This document shows positions 15,571-23,037 of a stretch of DNA of 25,066 nucleotides, piece after piece. The notes below the pieces were generated by a model. The model searched no databases, was not told the origin of the DNA, and was given only the letters and a program-made list of their open reading frames with translations. The stretch's first letter is position 1; each line of letters starts with the position of its first letter. The stretch covers positions 1 to 25,066 of the forward strand of contig CALCKS010000105.1 of the NCBI GenBank assembly GCA_937965895.1, read 5' to 3'. Made by a program: the position numbers and the translations under genes. This stretch comes from an uncultured Campylobacter sp. (GTDB taxonomy: Bacteria > Campylobacterota > Campylobacteria > Campylobacterales > Campylobacteraceae).

Positions 15571-16381
15571 ATATACTACTCTAAAAAATATATTTATTGA
15601 TGTAGCACAAGAAAATAACTACATAAATTTAGATAAGTCTATTATTGCATATAAAAAAATTTTAGATTTGTTACAAAAGCCTGCCAAGTTAATTTTATTT
15701 TACGGTAAGCCTGGGTGCGGAAAAACATTTTTGCTAAAAAAAATCGTAAGCGATCTTAAAGATCGTAGTGACATTATTTTTTTTCCATATCCCTTTTTTA
15801 ATGAATCAGAATTTGTAAAATCACTATATGAGGGAATTTTTAAAAAAGAGTCTCAGGAAAAAATTGAAAGCTATGAGCAGTTTATTAAAATATACGAAGC
15901 TAAAATCGAAGATAGTCAAGATAAAAAACCAGTAATAGTTATTCTTGACGAGTCACAGCTTTATCCTGAGATTTTACTAGAAAAAATTCGCATAATGTCA
16001 GATAGCGGTCTATTTAAATTTGTTTTTGCCACTCACGAAACGATTGATAAAGATGTACTATCGAGAGATTACTTTAAGTCAAGAGTTTGGGAAAGTATAG
16101 AGATGGGTTCTATCGATGCAGAGGAGATGAAAGTTTATTTGGAAAATAAGCTACAAAATAGCCAATTTTTTTATATTTTCTTAAAATTTACTGAAGATCA
16201 ATTTCGACTTCTGAATGAATTAAGTCAAGGAAATTTAAGAATGCTAAATAAACTAATGTTTAATATTTTTGAACTTTATGAATATTTTGACGCAAATCAA
16301 CCAACTATAATAGGCGGTGACAAAATGGTAACAAAAATTTTAGAGATGGCAGCCATCAAATCGGAGCTTATAGATGCTTGA
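15560..16381 (+). CDS. ctsP: AAA-type ATPase of the ExeA/MshM family
   Basis: This 273-aa cytoplasmic or membrane-associated NTPase has Walker A GKPGCGKT (K55) and Walker B VIVILDESQ (D130, E131), followed by a sensor-like FVFATHE. A C-terminal helical region (LNELSQGNLRMLNKLMFNIFELYEYF) is typical of AAA_22/ExeA proteins. It has no C-terminal peptidoglycan-binding domain, so it is the short MshM form and not full ExeA. In C. jejuni, CtsP is needed for transformation and works with CtsX; ExeA works analogously with ExeB in secretin assembly. The ATG lies within the end of ctsD, with CGAGG 7 nt upstream. It overlaps the next gene by 8 nt. Confidence 0.85.
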   Translation: MSNKYTTLKNIFIDVAQENNYINLDKSIIAYKKILDLLQKPAKLILFYGKPGCGKTFLLKKIVSDLKDRSDIIFFPYPFFNESEFVKSLYEGIFKKESQEKIESYEQFIKIYEAKIEDSQDKKPVIVILDESQLYPEILLEKIRIMSDSGLFKFVFATHETIDKDVLSRDYFKSRVWESIEMGSIDAEEMKVYLENKLQNSQFFYIFLKFTEDQFRLLNELSQGNLRMLNKLMFNIFELYEYFDANQPTIIGGDKMVTKILEMAAIKSELIDA

Positions 16382-17273
16382 AACATATGAAATATTGGAG
16401 CTAGAAAGGCGATGGAGAGCCTACGACAAAAAGAGAAAAGAGTTTAAGTTTTCGGATAAAAAGAATTATATATACGCTATTTCTGCTGTTTTAGCTATAT
16501 CTGTTTCTGTGTCATCGCTTACTTTTTATTTATTAAAAGATTCACTAATAAGTAATAACAACAGCACTACAATTAGTAATGATGCTAGAAAAAACAATAA
16601 AGACACCATAAAGCATTCTGAAAATGTTGAACCTGAGCAAAAAATAGACCCAAGCAACAATACCTTACTAAATTCTGATAATTTTGGAGGAACTGAAAAT
16701 ACGCCAAATACGCAAAATAATAGCATTGCAAACGAAGATGTCTCAGATAATATAAATACAGAAATTCAGCAACACGGTTGGGTTAATGCAAGCGATATAC
16801 AACAAGATACACAGAGAGTTAGCAATACTCAAAAAAATATTGGCGGAAAACAAGTGGCAGTAGCCACTCCAAAAGAAGAAAAACTAAATTTTGATTCTGA
16901 AAAACATATACCCGCAAAGAGTATTGGTGGCTTGCAAAATATAAACAAATTCCAAATACAATCTTCTGGTTCCGAAGTTTCGGTAGATGAATTAACAGCA
17001 AAATTTGAAAAATCAAATAGCTCTGACATTGCACTGCTTATTGCAAGAAGATACTATGATGTTAAAGACTATAAAAATAGTGAAAAATGGGCATTGATAG
17101 CAAATGAGCTTGATAGTAATAATGAAGAGAGCTGGATAATATTTGCAAAGTCAAAATATAACCTAAAGCAAAAAGATGATGCTATAAGTGTTCTTAAGAT
17201 ATATAACGATAAGGCCAATTCTGCAAATATCGAGGATCTAATGAGGCAAATAGAAGACGATACAGCTTTATAG
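16374..17273 (+). CDS. ctsX: Membrane-anchored, Asn-rich TPR-like protein (MshN-like), CtsX position
   Basis: This 299-aa bitopic protein has a basic cytoplasmic N-terminus (about 1-30, ERRWRAYDKKRKEF) and one transmembrane helix at about 31-54. A long low-complexity periplasmic linker rich in Asn, Ser, Thr and Gln covers about 60-200. The C-terminal helical domain (about 205-299) has TPR character: IALLIARRYYDVKDYKNSEKWALIANELD, with positions 20 residues long at most quoted in parts, then WIIFAKSKYNLKQKDDAISVL. The order ATPase - this protein - assembly ATPase matches mshM-mshN-mshE and ctsP-ctsX-ctsE. The name ctsX is therefore positional. It is probably the membrane partner of CtsP. It overlaps ctsP by 8 nt, and a 40-nt gap precedes ctsE. 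Confidence 0.65.
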   Translation: MLETYEILELERRWRAYDKKRKEFKFSDKKNYIYAISAVLAISVSVSSLTFYLLKDSLISNNNSTTISNDARKNNKDTIKHSENVEPEQKIDPSNNTLLNSDNFGGTENTPNTQNNSIANEDVSDNINTEIQQHGWVNASDIQQDTQRVSNTQKNIGGKQVAVATPKEEKLNFDSEKHIPAKSIGGLQNINKFQIQSSGSEVSVDELTAKFEKSNSSDIALLIARRYYDVKDYKNSEKWALIANELDSNNEESWIIFAKSKYNLKQKDDAISVLKIYNDKANSANIEDLMRQIEDDTAL

Positions 17274-17313
17274 AATAAAAGCATTATTATTTAATAAAGA
17301 GTAAAGGTATTTA

Positions 17314-19071
17314 ATGAATAAATTTTATGAACTTTTTTTGGCAACTATCTCAAAAAATAATTTAATAACAGATATCCAATATCAAAATATATTATCCCTA
17401 TTAAAGGAAAATGTAGATTTTGAGCATGCCATACAACAGCAAGCACCAAATTTATCAACGGAAAATATATATGATATTATAGGTGAATTATATAAAAAAC
17501 AACGCATTACAATCAATGAAATAACTGAAAATTTTGTAATAAATTTAAAAAATTTTTTAGAGTACGTTGCAAATAAATTTAAGCTTGAATATATTGATTT
17601 AGATGATATTGATATAGACTATAAACTTTGTGAAAAAGTTCCTTTAAATCATTTAAAAACCTATAGTGCTCTACCTATTAAGGAAGATGAAATTGCCGTT
17701 TATGTTGCTTTTAAAAATCCATTTGATATGTCTGCGCAAGATAGACTGCAATCTATTTTTAATAGAAAACTCTTAAAAATAGTAATAACCGATCCATCCA
17801 AAATAGATAAATATTTAAGTAAAATAGAGCTAAATGATAGCGTAAAAGGCATAGTTACCGAGATAAGAAAGGAGCTATCCTCTACTGCGGTAGTAGGTGG
17901 AAATACAAATGAAAATAGCTCCGGCATATTAAAATTGATCGAAGTTATTTTACGAACCTCGATAGTAAGTCGCGCAAGCGATATACATATCGAAGCTACT
18001 ACAACAAACTGTGTCGTGCGAGGCAGGATCGACGGTATGTTGGCTGAGCTTTTTATTTTTGACAAAGACCTTTTTCCGCCCCTGGTATCACGCATGAAGC
18101 TACTGTCGAATATGGATATAGCAGAGCGAAGAAAGCCGCAGGACGGTCGTTTTTCGGCTCAAGTAGCCGGCAAAGAGTATGATTTTCGTATTTCAACCTT
18201 GCCGATACTACACGGCGAAAGCATAGTTTTGCGTATTTTGGATAAATCAAAAGTTTTAATTAGTCTTGAAAATTTAGGTATGCATCCAAGTACTTTTGAT
18301 AAATTTAATAAAGCAATGAAAGCACCTTACGGCATTATATTAGTGACAGGGCCAACTGGGTCTGGTAAAACAACAACTCTTTATGCTGCATTAAATGATA
18401 TAAAAAGTGTAGAGACAAAAATAATAACCGTCGAAGATCCAGTAGAGTATCAGCTAAATATGATACAGCAAGTCCACGTAAATGAAAAAGTCGGACTTAC
18501 CTTTGCTTCAGCTCTTCGATCCATTTTAAGGCAAGACCCAGACATTATAATGATAGGCGAGATCAGAGATCAAGAGACTCTTCGTATAGCTATCCAAGCT
18601 GCACTTACCGGTCACTTGGTATTTTCGACGCTTCACACAAACGATGCAATAAGCGCCGTCACCAGAATCGCCGATATGGGAATAGAGCCGTATTTAATTA
18701 GCGGCGCATTGGTGGCGATAGAGGCCCAAAGGCTTGTTAGAAAACTATGCCCAAACTGCAAACAAAAAACCGTTTTGCCGCCAAATTTACATGAACAATT
18801 TCAAGACTTCTTGCCGCAAGATTATCAGTTTTATAAACACGTCGGTTGCGATCAATGTTCTCAAACAGGCTATGTAGGGCGAGAGATGATAAGTGAAGTT
18901 TTACCGATAAGCGATAGAATTTCAGCGATGATAGCAAACGGCACTACAAAAGAGGAAATAAAAAAAGTAGCATACGAAGAGCATTTTATAGATATGTTTA
19001 AAGATGGTATTATTAGAGCCGCAAGGGGCGTAACAACGATAGATGAAGTATTTAGGGTAGCTAAGGTATGA
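17314..19071 (+). CDS. ctsE: Type II/IV assembly ATPase (GspE/PilB/MshE family)
   Basis: This 585-aa hexameric ATPase drives pilus or pseudopilus assembly. A T2SSE N-domain (about 1-170) precedes the ATPase core. The core carries SRASDIHIEA, Walker A GPTGSGKT (K352), the Asp box in TVEDPVEYQ, Walker B IIMIGEIRD (E416) and the His box GHLVFSTLHTND (H434, H441). The tetracysteine zinc motif is C479-x2-C482 and C512-x2-C515. The RLG-type c-di-GMP motif of MshE is not visible in the N-domain. In C. jejuni, CtsE is required for transformation. Base composition rises in G+C from about 17.93 kb, where the conserved core begins. AAAGG (17303-17307) is the ribosome-binding site; it overlaps ctsF by 4 nt. 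Confidence 0.93.
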   Translation: MNKFYELFLATISKNNLITDIQYQNILSLLKENVDFEHAIQQQAPNLSTENIYDIIGELYKKQRITINEITENFVINLKNFLEYVANKFKLEYIDLDDIDIDYKLCEKVPLNHLKTYSALPIKEDEIAVYVAFKNPFDMSAQDRLQSIFNRKLLKIVITDPSKIDKYLSKIELNDSVKGIVTEIRKELSSTAVVGGNTNENSSGILKLIEVILRTSIVSRASDIHIEATTTNCVVRGRIDGMLAELFIFDKDLFPPLVSRMKLLSNMDIAERRKPQDGRFSAQVAGKEYDFRISTLPILHGESIVLRILDKSKVLISLENLGMHPSTFDKFNKAMKAPYGIILVTGPTGSGKTTTLYAALNDIKSVETKIITVEDPVEYQLNMIQQVHVNEKVGLTFASALRSILRQDPDIIMIGEIRDQETLRIAIQAALTGHLVFSTLHTNDAISAVTRIADMGIEPYLISGALVAIEAQRLVRKLCPNCKQKTVLPPNLHEQFQDFLPQDYQFYKHVGCDQCSQTGYVGREMISEVLPISDRISAMIANGTTKEEIKKVAYEEHFIDMFKDGIIRAARGVTTIDEVFRVAKV

Positions 19072-20315
19072 AATTTTTTGAAGTTGAGTATATGGCCAAC
19101 GGTCGTCGCCAGAAGATGACTTTAAAGGCAAACAATAGAAGCGAGGCGCAAGCCTTAGCAAAAACAAAAAAAGCCGGCGTAATAGTAAAAGTAGGAGAAA
19201 CAAAAAGCGTCCCGCTAGAAGAACAATTTGCTGACATGATAAGCAAGGCATCGGTCCTTTTAGGCGGTTCAAAAATAAAAATAAATAATTTAATTGCAGC
19301 TTTTAGGCAATTAAGCGTTATGACAAATGCAGGAATTTCAATCCACGACAGCATCAAGGAAGTATCTAAATCAACAGAAGACAAAAGGCTTAAGGCCATA
19401 TTTGCAACCCTAAACGATGATCTCAACCAAGGTCAAAGTCTAACCGATGCCATAACCAAATTTAAAGGCGAGCTTGGTGACGTAGTTATTGCTATGGTAA
19501 AGCTTGGCGAAAGCACAGGTAATATGTCCGAATCGCTGCATAAATTATCCGAAATTTTGCAAGAAGTTTGGGAAAACCAAAGAAAATTTAAAAAAGCCAT
19601 GAGATATCCAATTATTGTAATGTCTGCTATGGCGATTGCTTTTACTATTTTAATGATATATGTTGTTCCTCAGTTTAAGGAAATTTTTGAACAGCTTGGA
19701 TCAAATTTACCACTACCAACAATTATTCTTCTTTCAATAGAAGAGGCCTTGAGTAATTACGGACTATTTATATTGGCAATTTTTATAGCCACCATATATG
19801 CTATAAAATATCTTTATAAACGAAATGATATTTTTAAATATAAATTTGACAAATTTATGCTAAAAGTTTATTTAATTAATAAAGTTATATTCTACTCAAC
19901 AATGAACAGATTTAATCTTATTTTTACAGAGCTTGTAAGAGCAGGTATTCCAATTGCTGATGCCCTTGAGACGGCAACTTTAACAGTAGAAAACCAAGAC
20001 ATACACGATAAGCTTGCCACAATCAAAATTGCTGTTCAAAGAGGCGTATCATTGACGGAAGCTTTTCGGGATACTCAGCTTTACGAGAGTATGCTTATTC
20101 AGATGCTAAGCGCAGGCGAAAAAGGCGGTGCAATAGATGCTATGCTTGAGAAAGTAACCGATTATTACAAAGCTAAATTTAGCGACCTGGTTGATAATAT
20201 TTCAAGCTATGTGGAACCGATTATGCTTTTATTTATGGCGGGCATGGTTATACTTCTAGCGCTTGGTATTTTTATGCCTATGTGGGATCTTGGAAATGCA
20301 GTTCAAGGACGATAA
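19068..20315 (+). CDS. ctsF: Inner-membrane platform protein (PilC/GspF/MshG family)
   Basis: This 415-aa polytopic platform protein docks on the CtsE hexamer and threads pilin subunits. Two T2SSF cytoplasmic domains (about 75-180 and 278-380) alternate with transmembrane helices at about 181-200, 232-250 and 383-403. Each domain has the family pattern FRQLSVMTNAGISIHDSI or FNLIFTELVRAGIPIADAL, then KLGESTGNM or LSAGEKGGAID. The N-terminal 60 residues form the small beta segment seen in PilC/GspF. The length is usual. It is coupled to ctsE by an ATGA overlap, and is followed after 24 nt by the PAS gene. Confidence 0.93.
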   Translation: MKFFEVEYMANGRRQKMTLKANNRSEAQALAKTKKAGVIVKVGETKSVPLEEQFADMISKASVLLGGSKIKINNLIAAFRQLSVMTNAGISIHDSIKEVSKSTEDKRLKAIFATLNDDLNQGQSLTDAITKFKGELGDVVIAMVKLGESTGNMSESLHKLSEILQEVWENQRKFKKAMRYPIIVMSAMAIAFTILMIYVVPQFKEIFEQLGSNLPLPTIILLSIEEALSNYGLFILAIFIATIYAIKYLYKRNDIFKYKFDKFMLKVYLINKVIFYSTMNRFNLIFTELVRAGIPIADALETATLTVENQDIHDKLATIKIAVQRGVSLTEAFRDTQLYESMLIQMLSAGEKGGAIDAMLEKVTDYYKAKFSDLVDNISSYVEPIMLLFMAGMVILLALGIFMPMWDLGNAVQGR

Positions 20316-20339
20316 TTAAAACAACAATTAAGGAAAGAA

Positions 20340-20843
20340 ATGCAAAATAATTTACATGAACGTCAAGTTAGTGCAGATGCGTTTTTAGTTTCAAAAACAG
20401 ATACAAAGGGAAAAATAACTTATTGCAATATCCCTTTTGCTCAAATAGTCGGCGCAAAAGGCAATGAGTTAATTGGGAAACCGCATAATATCGTGAGGCA
20501 TCCAGATATGCCGCGCGTTGTTTTTAAAATTTTATGGGAGTACGTAAAAAATAAAAAAGAGGTTTTTGCCTATGTTAAAAACAAGAGCTTTGACGGTTCA
20601 TTTTACTGGGTATTTGCAAACGTTACCGCTTCGCTTGATCAAAACGGCAACATTATCGGTTATTATTCGGTTAGACGAAAGCCGAATCCAAAAGCCTTAG
20701 AAATCATTATCCCGCTTTACAGGCAGCTCTTGGAAGCTGAAAAGAGCGGTGGCATGGAAGCCTCATCTAAGCTTCTTGATAATATTTTAAAAGAAAAAAA
20801 CAAGAGCTATGACGAGCTAATGAACGACTTACAAAGATTATAA
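20340..20843 (+). CDS. PAS-domain energy-taxis sensor, Aer/CetB type
   Basis: This 167-aa soluble protein is one PAS domain (about 10-120) plus a C-terminal helix. It carries the signature of FAD-binding Aer/CetB PAS domains: HNIVRHPDMPR at 49-59 (R53, H54 and D56 match residues linked to FAD binding in E. coli Aer), W66, YVKNKSFDGSFYWVFANVT at 78-96, and GYYSVRRKP. Such proteins sense redox or electron-transport state and pass the signal to a chemoreceptor lacking its own sensor. The usual partner CetA is membrane-bound, whereas the receptor immediately downstream (10 nt) is soluble. AAGGA (20330-20334) precedes the ATG. It sits 24 nt after ctsF without a terminator and may be part of the same transcript. 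I assign no symbol because C. jejuni has several CetB-like paralogues. Confidence 0.85.
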   Translation: MQNNLHERQVSADAFLVSKTDTKGKITYCNIPFAQIVGAKGNELIGKPHNIVRHPDMPRVVFKILWEYVKNKKEVFAYVKNKSFDGSFYWVFANVTASLDQNGNIIGYYSVRRKPNPKALEIIIPLYRQLLEAEKSGGMEASSKLLDNILKEKNKSYDELMNDLQRL

Positions 20844-20853
20844 AAGGAAAATC

Positions 20854-22116
20854 ATGTTTTTTAAAAAAGAAAAAGTAAATTACGATGAAATTTTAAATGT
20901 GGTTGAACAGGCTAGAAATGGCTTTTTGGAACCTAGAATTTTACAAATAGATCCAAACTCTCAAATCGGCAAAATAGCACTTGGTATAAACGATTTGCTC
21001 GATCAAATCGAAGCCCTGCAAAGAGAAATGGGCACTTGCGTAAAATCAGCCGAAAGCGGGATAACTTATAGAAATATCTTCACAGAGGGTTTTCGCGGCC
21101 TTTTTAGAACCAACGCCATATCCATGAGTGAGGGCGTCGAGGGTATAAAAGCCGGGCAAAAAGGTAAAACCAGAGGCATACTCTCCGAAAAATTTAGCGA
21201 GCTCGGCAACGGAAACGACGGTATTCTAGAAGTACAAAACGACCTCAATCAAAGCATTAAAAATTTAACCCAAATTTCAACCATGGCGCAAGATACTTCG
21301 GTAAAGGCCAACGAAAGCATGTCGGCCGTAAGTGAACTTAGCCAAAATATGGGCAACCTAGAGCACCTTATCACAGAGTCTACCGAAGCTATTAAAAATT
21401 TAACCCACAGAACCGAGGAAATCTCATCGGTCGTAAATTTGATCAAAGATATCGCCGAGCAAACAAACCTACTCGCCCTTAACGCTGCTATCGAAGCGGC
21501 GCGTGCCGGCGAGCATGGGCGAGGCTTTGCCGTAGTCGCCGACGAAGTGCGAAAGCTTGCCGAAAATACGCAAAAAGCTACAAGCGAAATCGGCATAAAC
21601 ATCCAAACTCTGCAACAACAAACAAACGACCTAAATGACAATTCCAACAAAATCACGCAAATAGCGCAAGTAGCAAACGTGAGCGTGTCTAAATTTAGAG
21701 ATGCTGTGAATGTATTTAGCCAAGGCGCGACGCAAAGCACAAAAATCTCAAAATACGTCGAACACAAAACCATCGGCATCATCGGCAAGATCAACCGAGT
21801 GACATATCTACAGACCGCATACGGAAACGTTATCAACGAAAGAGGCGATGACGAAAATATGCAAAAACAAACGCAAAATTTAAACGCATGGTACGAGAGC
21901 GCGGCGGCGTATTTTGCAAATTCAAAAAGCTTCGAGAAGGCAAGCGCTCCCGCAAAACAAATAAGCGATCTAGTAAAAGCTAACCTAGACGACTCAAAAA
22001 ATGGTTACAATATGAACGATATCCAAAAATTCGTCGATAGATTTGCTAAAGTCAAACAAGCAAGCGGCGAGATCTTTAAGATAATAGACGCGACGATAGA
22101 AGAAAGCGTAAAGTAA
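20854..22116 (+). CDS. Cytoplasmic methyl-accepting chemotaxis protein with CZB-like C-terminus
   Basis: This 420-aa chemoreceptor has no transmembrane helix. An N-terminal HAMP-like/helical region (about 5-110, with IGKIALGINDLLDQIEALQRE) leads into the coiled-coil signalling domain. The highly conserved hairpin tip, DIAEQTNLLALNAAIEAARA followed by GEHGRGFAVVADEVRKLAE, is at about 199-237 and binds CheA/CheW. Residues 310-380 resemble the CZB zinc-binding domain of H. pylori TlpD and Campylobacter relatives. The framework is kept (KI..V, WYE at 346-348, P366, ISDLV), but the expected ligands H, C, H, H are R315, Q341, A367 and S371. AAGGA precedes the ATG by 5 nt. The PAS gene is 10 nt upstream, so the pair probably forms one two-protein receptor. 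A strong terminator follows. Confidence 0.9.
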   Translation: MFFKKEKVNYDEILNVVEQARNGFLEPRILQIDPNSQIGKIALGINDLLDQIEALQREMGTCVKSAESGITYRNIFTEGFRGLFRTNAISMSEGVEGIKAGQKGKTRGILSEKFSELGNGNDGILEVQNDLNQSIKNLTQISTMAQDTSVKANESMSAVSELSQNMGNLEHLITESTEAIKNLTHRTEEISSVVNLIKDIAEQTNLLALNAAIEAARAGEHGRGFAVVADEVRKLAENTQKATSEIGINIQTLQQQTNDLNDNSNKITQIAQVANVSVSKFRDAVNVFSQGATQSTKISKYVEHKTIGIIGKINRVTYLQTAYGNVINERGDDENMQKQTQNLNAWYESAAAYFANSKSFEKASAPAKQISDLVKANLDDSKNGYNMNDIQKFVDRFAKVKQASGEIFKIIDATIEESVK

Positions 22117-22123
22117 CGTTATA

Positions 22124-22166
22124 CGAAATTTGAGCTAAAAACATTTGGCTCAAATTTCGCTCTTTT
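22124..22166 (+). terminator. Rho-independent terminator after the chemoreceptor gene
   Basis: A perfect 12-bp stem pairs CGAAATTTGAGC (22124-22135) with GCTCAAATTTCG (22148-22159). It can extend inward by four more pairs (one G-U) to an AACA loop. CTCTTTT follows. It lies 8 nt after the receptor stop and probably ends the transcript that may begin at 11356. Confidence 0.8.
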
Positions 22167-22469
22167 GCATTACTTTAAACCAAAAAAATACATTCTATAA
22201 AATTTTGCCAAAACCCATTTTTGAAAGCTTTACATCGTCAAAAACTCTAGAGTAAATTTGCGCCTTCCGCAAGCATAATTTGCATTGTAAATTTACTTTG
22301 TGCTAATCACAAGCCGAATGTTGCAAGCTCTCCAAATTTAACCGAAATACAGCAATCATTTGCCGTATTGCTTCAAATTTCACAAAGGGAAACCAACTTA
22401 AAGCCAGCCTGCCCTCGCCTTAAATTTGACCGAATTTCAAAGCAAACTCGGTCAAATTTAAATGCAAAT
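22167..22469. other. Convergent intergenic region, no gene seen
   Basis: About 300 nt lie between the receptor terminator and the YqeY stop. No supported reading frame is present. It contains AAATTT words, a spaced inverted repeat GTAAATTT/AAATTTAC around 22254-22303, and the YqeY-side hairpin at 22422-22459. Confidence 0.55.
22422..22459 (-). terminator. Probable terminator of yqeY
   Basis: A perfect 12-bp inverted repeat, AAATTTGACCGA (22422-22433) and TCGGTCAAATTT (22448-22459), lies 10 nt beyond the yqeY stop. Read on the minus strand the stem itself ends in AAATTT, with no separate U-run, so termination strength is uncertain. Confidence 0.5.
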
Positions 22470-22907
22470 TTAGCCCAGCAACCTCTTCGCGCACTCGCTT
22501 ATGCTCTTGCCATCGCTTCTAGCACCTATTTTTTCTTTGGCTGCTTTCATCACGGTGCCAATATTTGCACCATCGCCAAGGCCGGCGATGATCGCTTTTA
22601 TCTCGGCCTCTAGTTCGTCAGCGCTTAGTTGCTTCGGTAGATAGCCGTTTATGATGTCGATCTCTTTTTGCTCGTTTTGCGCCAGATCATCCCTGCCGCC
22701 ATTTTTATACTGCTCGATAGAGTCCATGCGGCGTTTGATCTGGGTTTGTAGGATCGGTAGCACCTTTTCGTCCGTCATTTCGGCGCGCTCATCGACTTCG
22801 ACTTGCTTGATGACCGAGTTTACGAGCCTTAGCGTGTCGCGGCGAAAGTTATCTTTTTCTTTCATCGCCGTCTTGATATCGTCTAAAATTTTCTCTCTGA
22901 TAGTCAC
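22470..22907 (-). CDS. yqeY: GatB/YqeY-domain protein
   Basis: This 145-aa protein of the YqeY family is homologous to the C-terminal tRNA-binding domain of GatB. Its hallmarks are IREKILDDIKTAMKEKDNFR, LRLVNSVIKQ, the conserved IEQYKNGGRDDLAQNEQKE in the middle, INGYLPKQLS, and the C-terminal GTVMKAAKEKIGARSDGKSI. Its cellular role is not firmly known; an amidotransferase accessory or tRNA-related function is presumed from homology. It starts at GTG 22907 after a strong AAAGGAG. It is a single gene transcribed divergently from the phosphate transporter. Confidence 0.9.
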   Translation of the reverse strand: MTIREKILDDIKTAMKEKDNFRRDTLRLVNSVIKQVEVDERAEMTDEKVLPILQTQIKRRMDSIEQYKNGGRDDLAQNEQKEIDIINGYLPKQLSADELEAEIKAIIAGLGDGANIGTVMKAAKEKIGARSDGKSISECAKRLLG

Positions 22908-22935
22908 TTTTTCTCCTTTAAATTTAAGTGGGCAA

Positions 22936-22941
22936 ATTATA
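22936..22941 (-). promoter_or_regulatory. -10 box of yqeY
   Basis: A perfect TATAAT on the minus strand, preceded by GCTTCGT, lies 28 nt upstream of the yqeY GTG, with the ribosome-binding site AAAGGAG in between. No -35 element is evident. Confidence 0.5.
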
Positions 22942-23004
22942 ACGAAGCTAAAATTTAAAGCTAATAAAACCGCCTAAATTTGGCTTGCTTAAGAAAAATG
23001 TAGC

Positions 23005-23010
23005 TATAAT
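23005..23010 (+). promoter_or_regulatory. -10 box of the PiT transporter gene
   Basis: A perfect TATAAT, preceded by AAAAATGTAGC, lies 27 nt upstream of the TTG start, leaving a short leader that holds AAAAGGA (23026-23032). No Pho-type box is recognised. Confidence 0.55.
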
Positions 23011-23037
23011 TAACTATTCATTTTTAAAAGGACTTGC

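Noticed and set aside
11423..20315. A general type II secretion system
   Set aside because: There are no pseudopilin genes or GspC/GspM sequence features. The ExeA/MshM-type ATPase, PilM-PilN fusion and cts order point to the Campylobacter transformation machine with MSHA-like ancestry.
22368..22613. 81-aa open frame on the + strand
   Set aside because: It runs through the yqeY terminator and antisense to yqeY, with no start signals.
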